A stretch of DNA of 64,000 nt, taken from contig NZ_AZFA01000003.1 in the NCBI RefSeq assembly GCF_001434295.1, forward strand, positions 62,001 to 126,000, written 5' to 3'. This document shows, piece by piece, positions 36,834-45,707 of the stretch (positions are counted from its first letter, which is position 1; each line of letters starts with the position of its first letter). The position numbers were made by a program, and so were the translations under genes. Origin of the DNA: Companilactobacillus versmoldensis DSM 14857 = KCTC 3814 (GTDB lineage Bacteria > Bacillota > Bacilli > Lactobacillales > Lactobacillaceae). The notes beneath the pieces were generated by a model that was given only the letters and a program-made list of their open reading frames with translations, made no database searches and was not told the origin of the DNA.

Positions 36834-37155
36834 ATTCCCCCACCTAAAACAAAAATTTAGTTGTAGCACTACATAACAACAAGCAGAAAGCAATCTTTTA
36901 GCTTGTTATACATTGAACTTGTCGACGCTTTCATTATAAACATGAAAATTTATAAAAACAATTATTGATTTAATAAGTAAAGACAGGATTAACTTTTATT
37001 TATTAAAATAAAAGGATTGATAAATAAATCAGTTTAAATATCGTCATTTTTGAACGTCTATAGTAATTGATATATCAGTGATAAAATCGCTTACAAAAAT
37101 TAAAATTTATCTAATTCACTTAAAACTATTTTTCTATTCTTTTTAAAAAAAATTA
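36834..37155. promoter_or_regulatory. Gene-free leader and promoter region of the accessory operon
   Basis: Very AT-rich. On the minus strand TTGTTT (36956-36961), a 17-base spacer and TATAAT (36933-36938) form a good SigA promoter about 100 bases upstream of the rhodanese start. Between promoter and start is a perfect palindrome TGTAG-CA-CTACA (36862-36873), a possible repressor site. From 36962 to 37155 I see no gene or convincing structure. Confidence 0.6.
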
Positions 37156-37191
37156 TATAAAAAAACCAACCTTATCATCATCAGGTTGGTC
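37156..37191 (-). terminator. recD2 terminator
   Basis: Stem ACCAACCT / AGGTTGGT (37165-37190) with a ten-base loop, followed on the minus strand by T7. Confidence 0.85.
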
Positions 37192-37199
37192 GATTAAAT

Positions 37200-39632
37200 T
37201 TATTTTGATTTCATAAAGGAATGAGGAGTCACACCTTCCATCCCAATCATTGGATCAATTGAATTTGACATAATTTTGGATAGTGTTAGACGATCATCAG
37301 TTTCCTTCAAAGTATCGTCTATTTTTGTTTCATCACTAATTACTGTCTGATTAGCTTGATTTGTTGCCACTTCTTTTCCCGTTGCTGGAATCTCTTTTTT
37401 GAACACGTTAGCAAGGCGTTCCTTAAGTGTCGTATTGCGTTCACTAGATTTGTCCTTGATGGCACGTTCAAAGGCACTTCGATCACCTAGCATTACCAAT
37501 GATTTCTTTGAACGAGTTATGGCGGTATATAGCAAGTTTCGACGTAGCATTCGTGATTCTTCGTTCACCAGGGGCAAGATAACGATCTCAAATTCAGAAC
37601 CTTGTGCCTTATGGATCGAAGTACAATAAGCCAGAGCAATATTGGTCCAATCTTTACGGTCTAAAGTCACTTCATTGCCGTCAAAATCAATTACGATCTT
37701 ATCCACCTTATCGGTATTCTCCTTTGCCAAAATGATTCCGACAATCATACCTATCTCGCCATTAAAGACATTATCTTCTGGTGAATTGACTAAATAGACA
37801 ACTTTATCTTTGATGCGGTAGTGAACATTACCAATAGAAACTTCTTTCCTCTTTTGAGTCATCGGATTGACCACATTTTGAATCGTTTGATTCAAGTTAT
37901 CGATTCCTGCCGTACCTCGGTACATTGGTGCTAAAATTTGCACATCAGCAATATTATACTTTTTGATCAAAGATTTCTGAATTATTTGTGAAATAACATC
38001 TGGGACATTCCGACTGGACGAACTAAAAAAGCTTCGATCGGCCTGATTTTGAAAAACCTCTTCTTTGACGATTCCTTCATTGATATCATGTGCTAACTGA
38101 ATAATAGTCGAATTATCATCCACTCGGTGAATATCAGTCAGAATAGTACTCGAAAAGACTCCACTCGAAATCATATCTGCAAAAATTTGGCCTGGTCCAA
38201 CAGATGGCAATTGGTCCCTATCACCAACTAGAACTACCTGTGTCCCCGGTTGAACTGCCGAAATCAAAATTTTGAACAAGCGTGTATCGACCATCGACAT
38301 CTCATCAATAATCAATAATTTACAATCCAAAGTAGGTTCAGCGTATTCGTCATCAGCCGTCCCTGTCAGACCTAACAAACGATGAATCGTCATCGCTGGC
38401 AAGCCAGTTGTCTCCCCCATATGTTTAGCAGCTCGACCAGTTGGTGCGGCTAACGCAATCGCATAATCTTCTGAAGAGGGATCAAGTGTGGCATTGTTCA
38501 ATTCACTGTACATCGCCACGATCCCATTAATGATAGTCGTTTTACCAGTTCCAGGACCACCTGTCAGGAGGAAAACAGGATTGCTTAAAGCTTGCTTGAT
38601 AGCTTTTTGTTGTGAATCATCATACTCAACCTTAAATTGTGTTTGAACTTGTTTCAAATACTTCGAATAATCACGGTCTTTCCACTCAATACCCTTAAAA
38701 GATCCATTGATCATTTTCAAGGCTGATGCGATTGACCATTCACTATCATAAATATTTTTATCATAGACTTTACCATTTTCAACGATGACTGAACCATCGT
38801 TGACTAGCTCTTTCAAACAATCAACGATTTTTTCTGGAAGATCATTCCCGGTGTTACGTGAACTCAACGTTTGAACTGATTTTCTCAATAACTGTTCCTG
38901 TTCGACATATGAATCTCCAGATTCATTGACTGCATTGGTAACAATCTGAACCAATGCTCCTTTTATCCGCCGAGGGTCATCTTCTGCGATCCCTAATTGA
39001 CGAGCTAATTCATCGGCTCGTTTAAAACCAATGCCGCGAATCTCTAAAACTAATTTGTAAGGATCCTCAGTGATCTTGTCGAGAGTTTGTGGACCATACT
39101 TTTGATAGATCCGGGCTGCTAAGACGCTTCCAAAACCATAGTTGTTCAGTTGAAACAAAGCTTGTTCTGCCTGGTTGCTGTTGCTTATCTGATCAACGAC
39201 TTTTTGGGTCTTTTCTTTGCCTAATTTCAAAAAATCGAGTGCCGTTGGGTCATGCATGATTTTATCAATGGCATTATTTCCCAATTTATCAACAATTTTT
39301 TCAGCTGTCTTTTTACCTACTCCAGGAAATTCTTCACCGGAGAAAAAACTAACTAATTCTTTACGGCCACTTGGACGACTATGATGATAAGTTTCTGCTT
39401 GGAATTGCTTACCGTATTTAGGATGGTCAACTAAATGTCCGACAAATTTATATTCTTCTTCTTCCTCAATTTGACCAAAGCTTCCGGTAATAACAATATC
39501 CGAGGCATCCCAGTCAGTATTTGTTTTCTTGATCTTGATCGTAAAAATCTTGAACAGGTTTTCGGGATTCTCAAAGAAAATTGCTTTAACGGTACCGACA
39601 AAATATTGTTGTTGATCATCAGTCTCAGTCAT
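37200..39632 (-). CDS. recD2: RecD2 family DNA helicase
   Basis: SF1B 5'-3' helicase found without RecBC, linked to DNA repair and replication fork maintenance. About 810 residues: an N-terminal OB-like region, helix-hairpin-helix segments (FPGVGKKTAEKIVDKLG and EIRGIGFKRADELA), Walker A LTGGPGTGKTT, Walker B LLIIDEMSM, the RDQLPSVGPG motif and the C-terminal motif ALAYCTSIHKAQGSEFE. I chose the ATG at 39632 because GGAG is seven bases upstream; it overlaps the end of the TPR gene by eight bases. Confidence 0.95.
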   Translation of the reverse strand: MTETDDQQQYFVGTVKAIFFENPENLFKIFTIKIKKTNTDWDASDIVITGSFGQIEEEEEYKFVGHLVDHPKYGKQFQAETYHHSRPSGRKELVSFFSGEEFPGVGKKTAEKIVDKLGNNAIDKIMHDPTALDFLKLGKEKTQKVVDQISNSNQAEQALFQLNNYGFGSVLAARIYQKYGPQTLDKITEDPYKLVLEIRGIGFKRADELARQLGIAEDDPRRIKGALVQIVTNAVNESGDSYVEQEQLLRKSVQTLSSRNTGNDLPEKIVDCLKELVNDGSVIVENGKVYDKNIYDSEWSIASALKMINGSFKGIEWKDRDYSKYLKQVQTQFKVEYDDSQQKAIKQALSNPVFLLTGGPGTGKTTIINGIVAMYSELNNATLDPSSEDYAIALAAPTGRAAKHMGETTGLPAMTIHRLLGLTGTADDEYAEPTLDCKLLIIDEMSMVDTRLFKILISAVQPGTQVVLVGDRDQLPSVGPGQIFADMISSGVFSSTILTDIHRVDDNSTIIQLAHDINEGIVKEEVFQNQADRSFFSSSSRNVPDVISQIIQKSLIKKYNIADVQILAPMYRGTAGIDNLNQTIQNVVNPMTQKRKEVSIGNVHYRIKDKVVYLVNSPEDNVFNGEIGMIVGIILAKENTDKVDKIVIDFDGNEVTLDRKDWTNIALAYCTSIHKAQGSEFEIVILPLVNEESRMLRRNLLYTAITRSKKSLVMLGDRSAFERAIKDKSSERNTTLKERLANVFKKEIPATGKEVATNQANQTVISDETKIDDTLKETDDRLTLSKIMSNSIDPMIGMEGVTPHSFMKSK

Positions 39633-40269
39633 TTTTTTCTCCATTCTCCTGTAAGTACTTTTGCAGATCTGCTAATTTCTTTTCATGTTCAAGATAGTAC
39701 TTTTCATCAAGTTGTCGGGCTTTGTTTAAATATTCTTGATATGGTTTTTCTAAATTCATTGAACAAATGCCGATATTAAAATAATACTTGGCCTTAGGTT
39801 TTATTTGGATGGCTTTTTGATAGATTCCGATAGCTGAATCAAAATTACCATTAGCCATCAAAAGGTCGGCCAACAATTCAGACGAATCAACATCTTGAGG
39901 GTTCTTCTCTGAAGCTGTCAGTGCAAAAGCAATCGCAATTGAAGTCTTACCTTGTTCATTAAGAGTTTTAGCCTTCATAAAATAAGCTTCAAATCCGAAA
40001 TCTTTCTTAATCAATTGATCAAAAATATCGTCAGCTTTATCATATTTTCCGGCTGTATAATAAACATTCCCTAGGTTATAGATCAACTGAGGATTTTTAG
40101 GAAAGATCGTCAAAGATCTGAGTAACAATTCTTCAGCCTGTTCAACATCTCCAACCGACACTAGTTCAGTTGACAATTCTAACGTCACATCAAGTTGGTG
40201 ATTATCTTTATCCAATTTTTTTACTAACTCATGAATGTGACGCTTTTTTGCTTCTTGTTCCTTATTCAT
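39625..40269 (-). CDS. TPR repeat protein
   Basis: A 214-residue soluble protein with about four tetratricopeptide repeats (about 30-190), for example LIYNLGNVYYTAGKYDKADDIFDQ and GNFDSAIGIYQKAIQIKPKAK within the expected spacing. There is no enzyme motif; such proteins serve as protein-binding platforms. It is coupled by overlap to recD2, the order seen in many lactobacilli and streptococci, so a helper role for the helicase is possible but untested. Confidence 0.88.
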   Translation of the reverse strand: MNKEQEAKKRHIHELVKKLDKDNHQLDVTLELSTELVSVGDVEQAEELLLRSLTIFPKNPQLIYNLGNVYYTAGKYDKADDIFDQLIKKDFGFEAYFMKAKTLNEQGKTSIAIAFALTASEKNPQDVDSSELLADLLMANGNFDSAIGIYQKAIQIKPKAKYYFNIGICSMNLEKPYQEYLNKARQLDEKYYLEHEKKLADLQKYLQENGEKND

Positions 40270-40282
40270 TTAACTACCTCAA

Positions 40283-40933
40283 TTAAATCGTATCTGTACT
40301 TTCAAGTTTCTTATTTAAGTATTTGGTTTCATTCCATTTAACTAATTCATAATGACCATTATCATATTTGATATGCGTCAAACTGGTATTCGATAAACCA
40401 CCATTTTTTCTCAGGTCAGCGATCTTGGTGCCTAACAATGCTTGAATCATCGCTACTAATGCAGCTCCATGACTGACAAATAAAATAGTAGCATCTGAAT
40501 CTGTCTGAGCTACTATTTCATTAATAGCATCATTGGAACGTTTGATGACCGACTCAAATGATTCACCTTGAATTTTTTTGGCATCATACTCAGCTGGTGC
40601 ATATCGAAAAGCATGGATCACATCGGGAATCTTTTTTTCTAGATCAACGAATTTTTGACCTTCCATCGTTCCTAAATCAAATTCCATTAAACCATCAACA
40701 ACTGTCAGGGGAATTGATTTACCAAGATCTTTGATCAGAATCTCAGCGGTTTTTTTGGCACGTAAAATTGGACTTGTATAGGCGTGTTGAATGGGTACAT
40801 TTTTTAATCTTTTGGCTAACAAACTAATATCATGAATACTTTCTGGCAAGAGTGGTGAGTCACCGTGACTTCCTTGATATTTTCCCTCTAAATTCCACTC
40901 TGTCTTACCATGTCTTACAAAATAAAGCTCCAT
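40283..40933 (-). CDS. Histidine phosphatase family protein
   Basis: Phosphoglycerate-mutase-like phosphatase of 216 residues. The catalytic RHG motif is in YFVRHGKTEWN, with the second His in LFVSHGAALVAMI and an Arg/Glu pair in YTSPILRAKKTAE and LMEFDLGTMEG. Length and motifs fit broad-specificity phosphatases (PhoE/GpmB-like) rather than the glycolytic mutase. The ATG follows GAGAGGTAAGTTTGT; 13 bases separate it from the TPR gene downstream. Confidence 0.9.
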   Translation of the reverse strand: MELYFVRHGKTEWNLEGKYQGSHGDSPLLPESIHDISLLAKRLKNVPIQHAYTSPILRAKKTAEILIKDLGKSIPLTVVDGLMEFDLGTMEGQKFVDLEKKIPDVIHAFRYAPAEYDAKKIQGESFESVIKRSNDAINEIVAQTDSDATILFVSHGAALVAMIQALLGTKIADLRKNGGLSNTSLTHIKYDNGHYELVKWNETKYLNKKLESTDTI

Positions 40934-41003
40934 ACAAACTTACCTCTCAAAGTCATTAATACTACAATTATGGAGATTTTTAGAATTTTTTTCAAGTTTG
41001 AGG

Positions 41004-41045
41004 ATAAAAAAACAGCCACTATTCTTAAAATTGAATAGTGACTGA
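41004..41045 (-). terminator. mnmA unit terminator
   Basis: Twelve-base stem CAGCCACTATTC / GAATAGTGACTG with one mismatch (41013-41044), followed on the minus strand by T7. Confidence 0.88.
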
Positions 41046-41080
41046 AAAATTTTGCTAGTAAAATTTTGAAATATGTTGAA

Positions 41081-42202
<1,122 letters not shown>

Positions 42203-42210
42203 TTACCCTC

Positions 42211-42549
42211 TTATTTCTTGATCACAATGTTCTTTTCTTGCAAAAAGTTCATCATGAACTTGTAATCGTCGATTTCCGACTTTGTATCTTTTCCTTTATA
42301 AATATTTAAGTTGTGCAAACCACTTTTATCTGTGATCGCCATTTTTAGATGGGAGAAACCCTCTGAAATTGTGATTTTTAATAAATATCTTGCATCATAT
42401 GGTGAAGTGCCAGAAATAGGCCGTTGTAATTTAAAATGGTCGTTTCTACCTTCAACAAAACCTGCATCTAATAGTGAATATTTTTTGACATCTGGATTGA
42501 TTTCATAAATATCGTTATCGCCTAATACTTGAGCTTGATTTTTTTCCAT
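42211..42549 (-). CDS. DUF1831 family protein
   Basis: Small protein of 112 residues found in lactic acid bacteria, usually between a cysteine desulfurase and mnmA, exactly as here. Recognisable parts are YSLLDAGFVEGRNDHFKLQRPI and PYDARYLLKITI. There is no Cys, so it is not a sulfur carrier. Mixed alpha/beta content is likely. A role in IscS-MnmA coupling is inferred from position only. The ATG follows AAGGGGATTCTATT. Confidence 0.85.
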   Translation of the reverse strand: MEKNQAQVLGDNDIYEINPDVKKYSLLDAGFVEGRNDHFKLQRPISGTSPYDARYLLKITISEGFSHLKMAITDKSGLHNLNIYKGKDTKSEIDDYKFMMNFLQEKNIVIKK

Positions 42550-42602
42550 AATAGAATCCCCTTAATTATTAAATTCTCAATAATTAGTTTGGTCATCTTT
42601 TA

Positions 42603-43751
42603 TTAATTAGTCAAGTCTGAAACAATTTCTATTAATTTTTTACTAAAAGTATCGATTTCATCCATCGTATTATCTTTACCAAAGCTGATCCGAATTGAAT
42701 CTTGAATTTTGGGACTGTCAGCCCCAAACATGGCCACTAAGACATGTGAAGGTTCAAGACTTCCAGCCGTACATGCGGATCCACCTGAAACTGCGAAACC
42801 TTCAAGATCTAAACGAGTTAGTAAAACTCCGCGATCAACTCCTGGCAAATATAAGTTTAAAACATGGTTTAATGCTTTGGGGCCCTTAGGTCCATTTACT
42901 TCATATTTAATGTGTTGATCGGATAAATGTTTTTCGATCCGTTGTTTGAAACTATAATAACTTTCACGACGACGTTTCTTTTCAGCTTCATCAGCTAATT
43001 TAACAGCTTGAGCAAACCCTGCGATTGCTGGAACATTTTCAGTTCCAGCACGACGTTTAGTTTCTTGGTCTCCACCTTTAATGAATGATGGGATATGAAT
43101 GTCCTCATTTTCATAAAGGAAACCAATAAATTTAGGTCCGTTCAATTTGTGAGCAGAAGTCGACATCAAATCAATATGAGTAGCCTTCACGTCGATCTCT
43201 TCAGTTCCAAAAGCTTGAACTGCATCGGTATGAAAGTATGCTTGATGATCTTGTAAAAGTTCACCGATTTCAGAAATGGGATTTACTGCTCCGACTTCAT
43301 TATTTCCATACATGATGGAAACTAAGATCGTATCATCGGTTAAAGCGTCTGCAACTTGTTTAGCTGAAATTTCACCATTTTCATTTGGTTTCAAGTAAGT
43401 AACATCAAATCCAATCGATTCTAAATAAGCCATTGGTTTCAATACTGCTTCATGTTCAGTTGCATCAGTGATAATGTGTTTTCCTTTATCCTTTCGAGAC
43501 AAGGCAGTTGAAATAATTGCCGTATTATCACTTTCAGTACCACCACTAGTGAAAATAATTTCAGAGTCTTTACAATTAATGCTTTGAGCAATTGTGTGAC
43601 GACTTTCATCCAATATTTTTCTCGCTTGGCGTCCGTAAAAGTTAGTGGCTGAAGCATTACCAAAATTATTTTTCATTTGGTCATACATCACGTCAGAAAC
43701 TTCAGGAGCCATTGGCGTAGTGGCAGCATTATCTAGGTACGTATACCCCAC
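42603..43751 (-). CDS. iscS: Cysteine desulfurase, IscS/NifS class V
   Basis: PLP enzyme that converts cysteine to alanine and an enzyme-bound persulfide. The 382 residues begin GYTYLDNAATTPMAP; the PLP Lys lies in STSAHKLNGPKF and the catalytic Cys in SGGSACTAGSLEPSHV. A GTG start at 43751 follows AAGGGGA at eight bases. Its neighbours DUF1831 and mnmA indicate a tRNA-thiolation role. It could also be the donor for the rhodaneses in the accessory operon, though nothing in the sequence shows that. Confidence 0.95.
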   Translation of the reverse strand: MGYTYLDNAATTPMAPEVSDVMYDQMKNNFGNASATNFYGRQARKILDESRHTIAQSINCKDSEIIFTSGGTESDNTAIISTALSRKDKGKHIITDATEHEAVLKPMAYLESIGFDVTYLKPNENGEISAKQVADALTDDTILVSIMYGNNEVGAVNPISEIGELLQDHQAYFHTDAVQAFGTEEIDVKATHIDLMSTSAHKLNGPKFIGFLYENEDIHIPSFIKGGDQETKRRAGTENVPAIAGFAQAVKLADEAEKKRRRESYYSFKQRIEKHLSDQHIKYEVNGPKGPKALNHVLNLYLPGVDRGVLLTRLDLEGFAVSGGSACTAGSLEPSHVLVAMFGADSPKIQDSIRISFGKDNTMDEIDTFSKKLIEIVSDLTN

Positions 43752-43772
43752 TTTAAAAATCCCCTTCTTGTT

Positions 43773-44462
43773 CTATTCCTGATCTAAAAAACTTAATAGC
43801 ATTTGAACTGACTTTTTACCGGCTTCAACTACGAAATCATCGAAGTTAACACTGGCATTTTCGTCACCAACATCGCTCATTGCACGAATAACTACAAATG
43901 GAGTCTGGAATTGCGTACATACTTGAGCAACCGCAGCACCTTCCATTTCAGAAGCTAAAGCGTCTGGAAAGGCTTTTTTAATTGTAGCAATTTTTGCTTT
44001 ATCGTCAATAAATTGGTCTCCAGATACGATCAAGCCTTTATGATAAGTCAGGTTGGTTTTATCGGCTGCAATTTCAATTTGATTAATATAGAAAGGATCT
44101 GCATCAAAATAAAGAGGACTACCTGGTAATTGTCCCATAGCATAACCAGATTCAGTTACATCAACGTCGTGATAAGCTAATTTATCAGAGATAACGATAT
44201 CGCCAATTTTTAAGCCTTCACCAATACCACCGGCTGAACCAGTATTAACGATAAAATCCGGTTGATATTTTTCATTTAAAATAGTAGCTGTCATCCCAGC
44301 TTGAACTTTACCGATACCACTTTGGGCTAAAATCACTTGATGATCAACATAACCACCTTGAGTAAATTCAACACCGGCAATAGTTTCCGATTTAACAGCA
44401 TCCATACTATCCTTAAATAATTTGATTTCTTCTTCCATTGGTACGATTACGCCAATTTTCAT
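43773..44462 (-). CDS. mtnN: 5'-methylthioadenosine/S-adenosylhomocysteine nucleosidase
   Basis: Cleaves adenine from MTA, SAH and 5'-deoxyadenosine; the SAH route leads to S-ribosylhomocysteine and AI-2. The 229 residues show the N-terminal IGVIVPMEEEIKLF with the catalytic Glu, VNTGSAGGIG and EMEGAAVAQVC with the ribose-binding Glu, then the catalytic Asp in AMSDVGDENA. The ATG follows AGGGAGCTGTAACAA. It lies 21 bases upstream of iscS, so the sulfur genes are probably cotranscribed. Confidence 0.96.
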   Translation of the reverse strand: MKIGVIVPMEEEIKLFKDSMDAVKSETIAGVEFTQGGYVDHQVILAQSGIGKVQAGMTATILNEKYQPDFIVNTGSAGGIGEGLKIGDIVISDKLAYHDVDVTESGYAMGQLPGSPLYFDADPFYINQIEIAADKTNLTYHKGLIVSGDQFIDDKAKIATIKKAFPDALASEMEGAAVAQVCTQFQTPFVVIRAMSDVGDENASVNFDDFVVEAGKKSVQMLLSFLDQE

Positions 44463-44475
44463 TTGTTACAGCTCC

Positions 44476-44769
44476 CTATATAAAAAATAAAATTAAAAAT
44501 ACAATAATAATTAAGCCGAATACTGTAATAATCGCAATATTTAGCTTTTTTTTCAACTTATTTGTCTTATGTTCAAAAGATAATTCTTTTTCTTGCTTAA
44601 TTTGATCAGGATGTTGCTGACGATAACGTTCTTCAACTTCCCGACGTTGTTGATCATTGATTTGTTCCTGTTGTCGTTGCACGTCATTCTCCGATACGAC
44701 CGAATTTAGCGGTGAATCCTCAGCTGACCTATTTTTTGACTTAAAAAGATTTTTGAAACTTGCAAACAT
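44476..44769 (-). CDS. Small tail-anchored membrane protein
   Basis: Unrecognised, 97 residues. A basic N-terminus (FKNLFKSKNR), a Gln/Arg/Glu-rich stretch likely to form a helix or coiled coil (about 30-75), and one C-terminal membrane segment of about 20 residues ending the protein. The topology suggests a cytoplasmic domain tethered to the membrane. The ATG at 44769 is nine bases after AAGG; an earlier GTG has no room for a site. It lies between the NUDIX gene and mtnN. Confidence 0.75.
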   Translation of the reverse strand: MFASFKNLFKSKNRSAEDSPLNSVVSENDVQRQQEQINDQQRREVEERYRQQHPDQIKQEKELSFEHKTNKLKKKLNIAIITVFGLIIIVFLILFFI

Positions 44770-44770
44770 G

Positions 44771-45337
44771 TTATTCACCCTTAGCTTGAAGTAATTTCCA
44801 GTACGTTACCGCAAAAATCGTTTTTCCATCGCAGATCGAACCATCTTCAACAGCTTTTTCAGCCTCAGCCAAAGTCAATTTTTCAACATTCAAAAACTCA
44901 TCATTGTCTAATGGCCGTTTATTCTCAACTGGCTTAAGATCCTTAGCCAAATAAATGGTGATCTTTTCATTTGAATAACCAGGACTAGCAAAAAAGGCTG
45001 TTGCCTGATCGAGTTTGTCAGTTGTTAATCCTAATTCTTCGTTCATTTCTCGTAGGGCAACTTCTTTTAAATCGTCCCCTTCATCTGGATCTATCTTGCC
45101 AGCAGGTATTTCCAAAGTCTCCTGTCCCAATGGTGCTCGCCACTGACGGACAAAAATCATTTTGTCATCGACTAAAGGAATAATTCCCACGGCTCCATGA
45201 TGTTGAACGATTTCTCTAATTGCTGGAATACCATTTGGTAAAACAACTTGTTCGACATCGACGTTAAAAATTTTTCCGCCAAACATCCTTCTTGAAGCTA
45301 CAACTTCTTCATAATATTTAGAGTCTTCTTTACGCAT
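44771..45337 (-). CDS. NUDIX hydrolase, ADP-ribose pyrophosphatase type
   Basis: Hydrolyses ADP-ribose to AMP and ribose-5-phosphate. The 188 residues carry the Nudix box GxxxxxExxxxxxREUxEExG as GDDLKEVALREMNEELG, preceded by FVRQWRAPLGQETLEIPAGKI-type substrate motifs typical of NudF/YqkG. The ATG at 45337 follows AAAGGGGTGCTACG, which decides it over a start ten codons upstream. Confidence 0.93.
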   Translation of the reverse strand: MRKEDSKYYEEVVASRRMFGGKIFNVDVEQVVLPNGIPAIREIVQHHGAVGIIPLVDDKMIFVRQWRAPLGQETLEIPAGKIDPDEGDDLKEVALREMNEELGLTTDKLDQATAFFASPGYSNEKITIYLAKDLKPVENKRPLDNDEFLNVEKLTLAEAEKAVEDGSICDGKTIFAVTYWKLLQAKGE

Positions 45338-45425
45338 CGTAGCACCCCTTTGATTAGAAAATTCCAATGCTCATTTAATTGTAACATGATGAATAGAATA
45401 ACATATTCAACCATCAAAAAAACAC

Positions 45426-45476
45426 AAAAAAAAGACACCTCAATCATAAAACCAATTTTACTGATTGAAATGTCTA
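45426..45476 (-). terminator. Terminator after the cold-shock gene
   Basis: Arms AGACA-CAATCA / TGATTG-TGTCT with a small internal loop (45433-45475), followed on the minus strand by T8. Confidence 0.75.
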
Positions 45477-45485
45477 ATAGTTTAA

Positions 45486-45698
45486 TTATTCAGCTTCTGA
45501 TTCCTTGATGGTAATATTGACTGCTTGAGGTCCCTTATACCCTGGGGCAACTTCAAAATCAGCCTCTAAGCCTTCTTGGATATAGAAATCTTCCCGATTC
45601 AAAATCGAATCGGCAAAGAAGAAAATATCGCTGTCACCATTATTGATGAAACCAAAACCACGTTGTTTATTGAAGCGGACTATTTTTCCTGTAAACAT
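45486..45698 (-). CDS. Cold-shock-domain protein
   Basis: Single cold-shock domain, 70 residues. RNP1 reads KQRGFGFINN and RNP2 is altered to DIFFFADSI where CspA-type proteins have VFVHFSAI, so it is an atypical member; single-stranded nucleic acid binding is still likely because the aromatic positions are kept. The ATG follows AGGAAAA-type sequence weakly. It lies nine bases after ileS and may be read from the ileS T-box transcript. Confidence 0.87.
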   Translation of the reverse strand: MFTGKIVRFNKQRGFGFINNGDSDIFFFADSILNREDFYIQEGLEADFEVAPGYKGPQAVNITIKESEAE

Positions 45699-45707
45699 AA
45701 GTTTGAC

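Noticed and set aside
26137-36893. Mobile element or genomic island boundaries
   Set aside because: I found no integrase, transposase, tRNA or flanking direct repeats; low GC and context alone do not show transfer.
42695-42918. Two overlapping plus-strand frames opposite iscS
   Set aside because: Antisense shadows of a conserved coding region without start signals.
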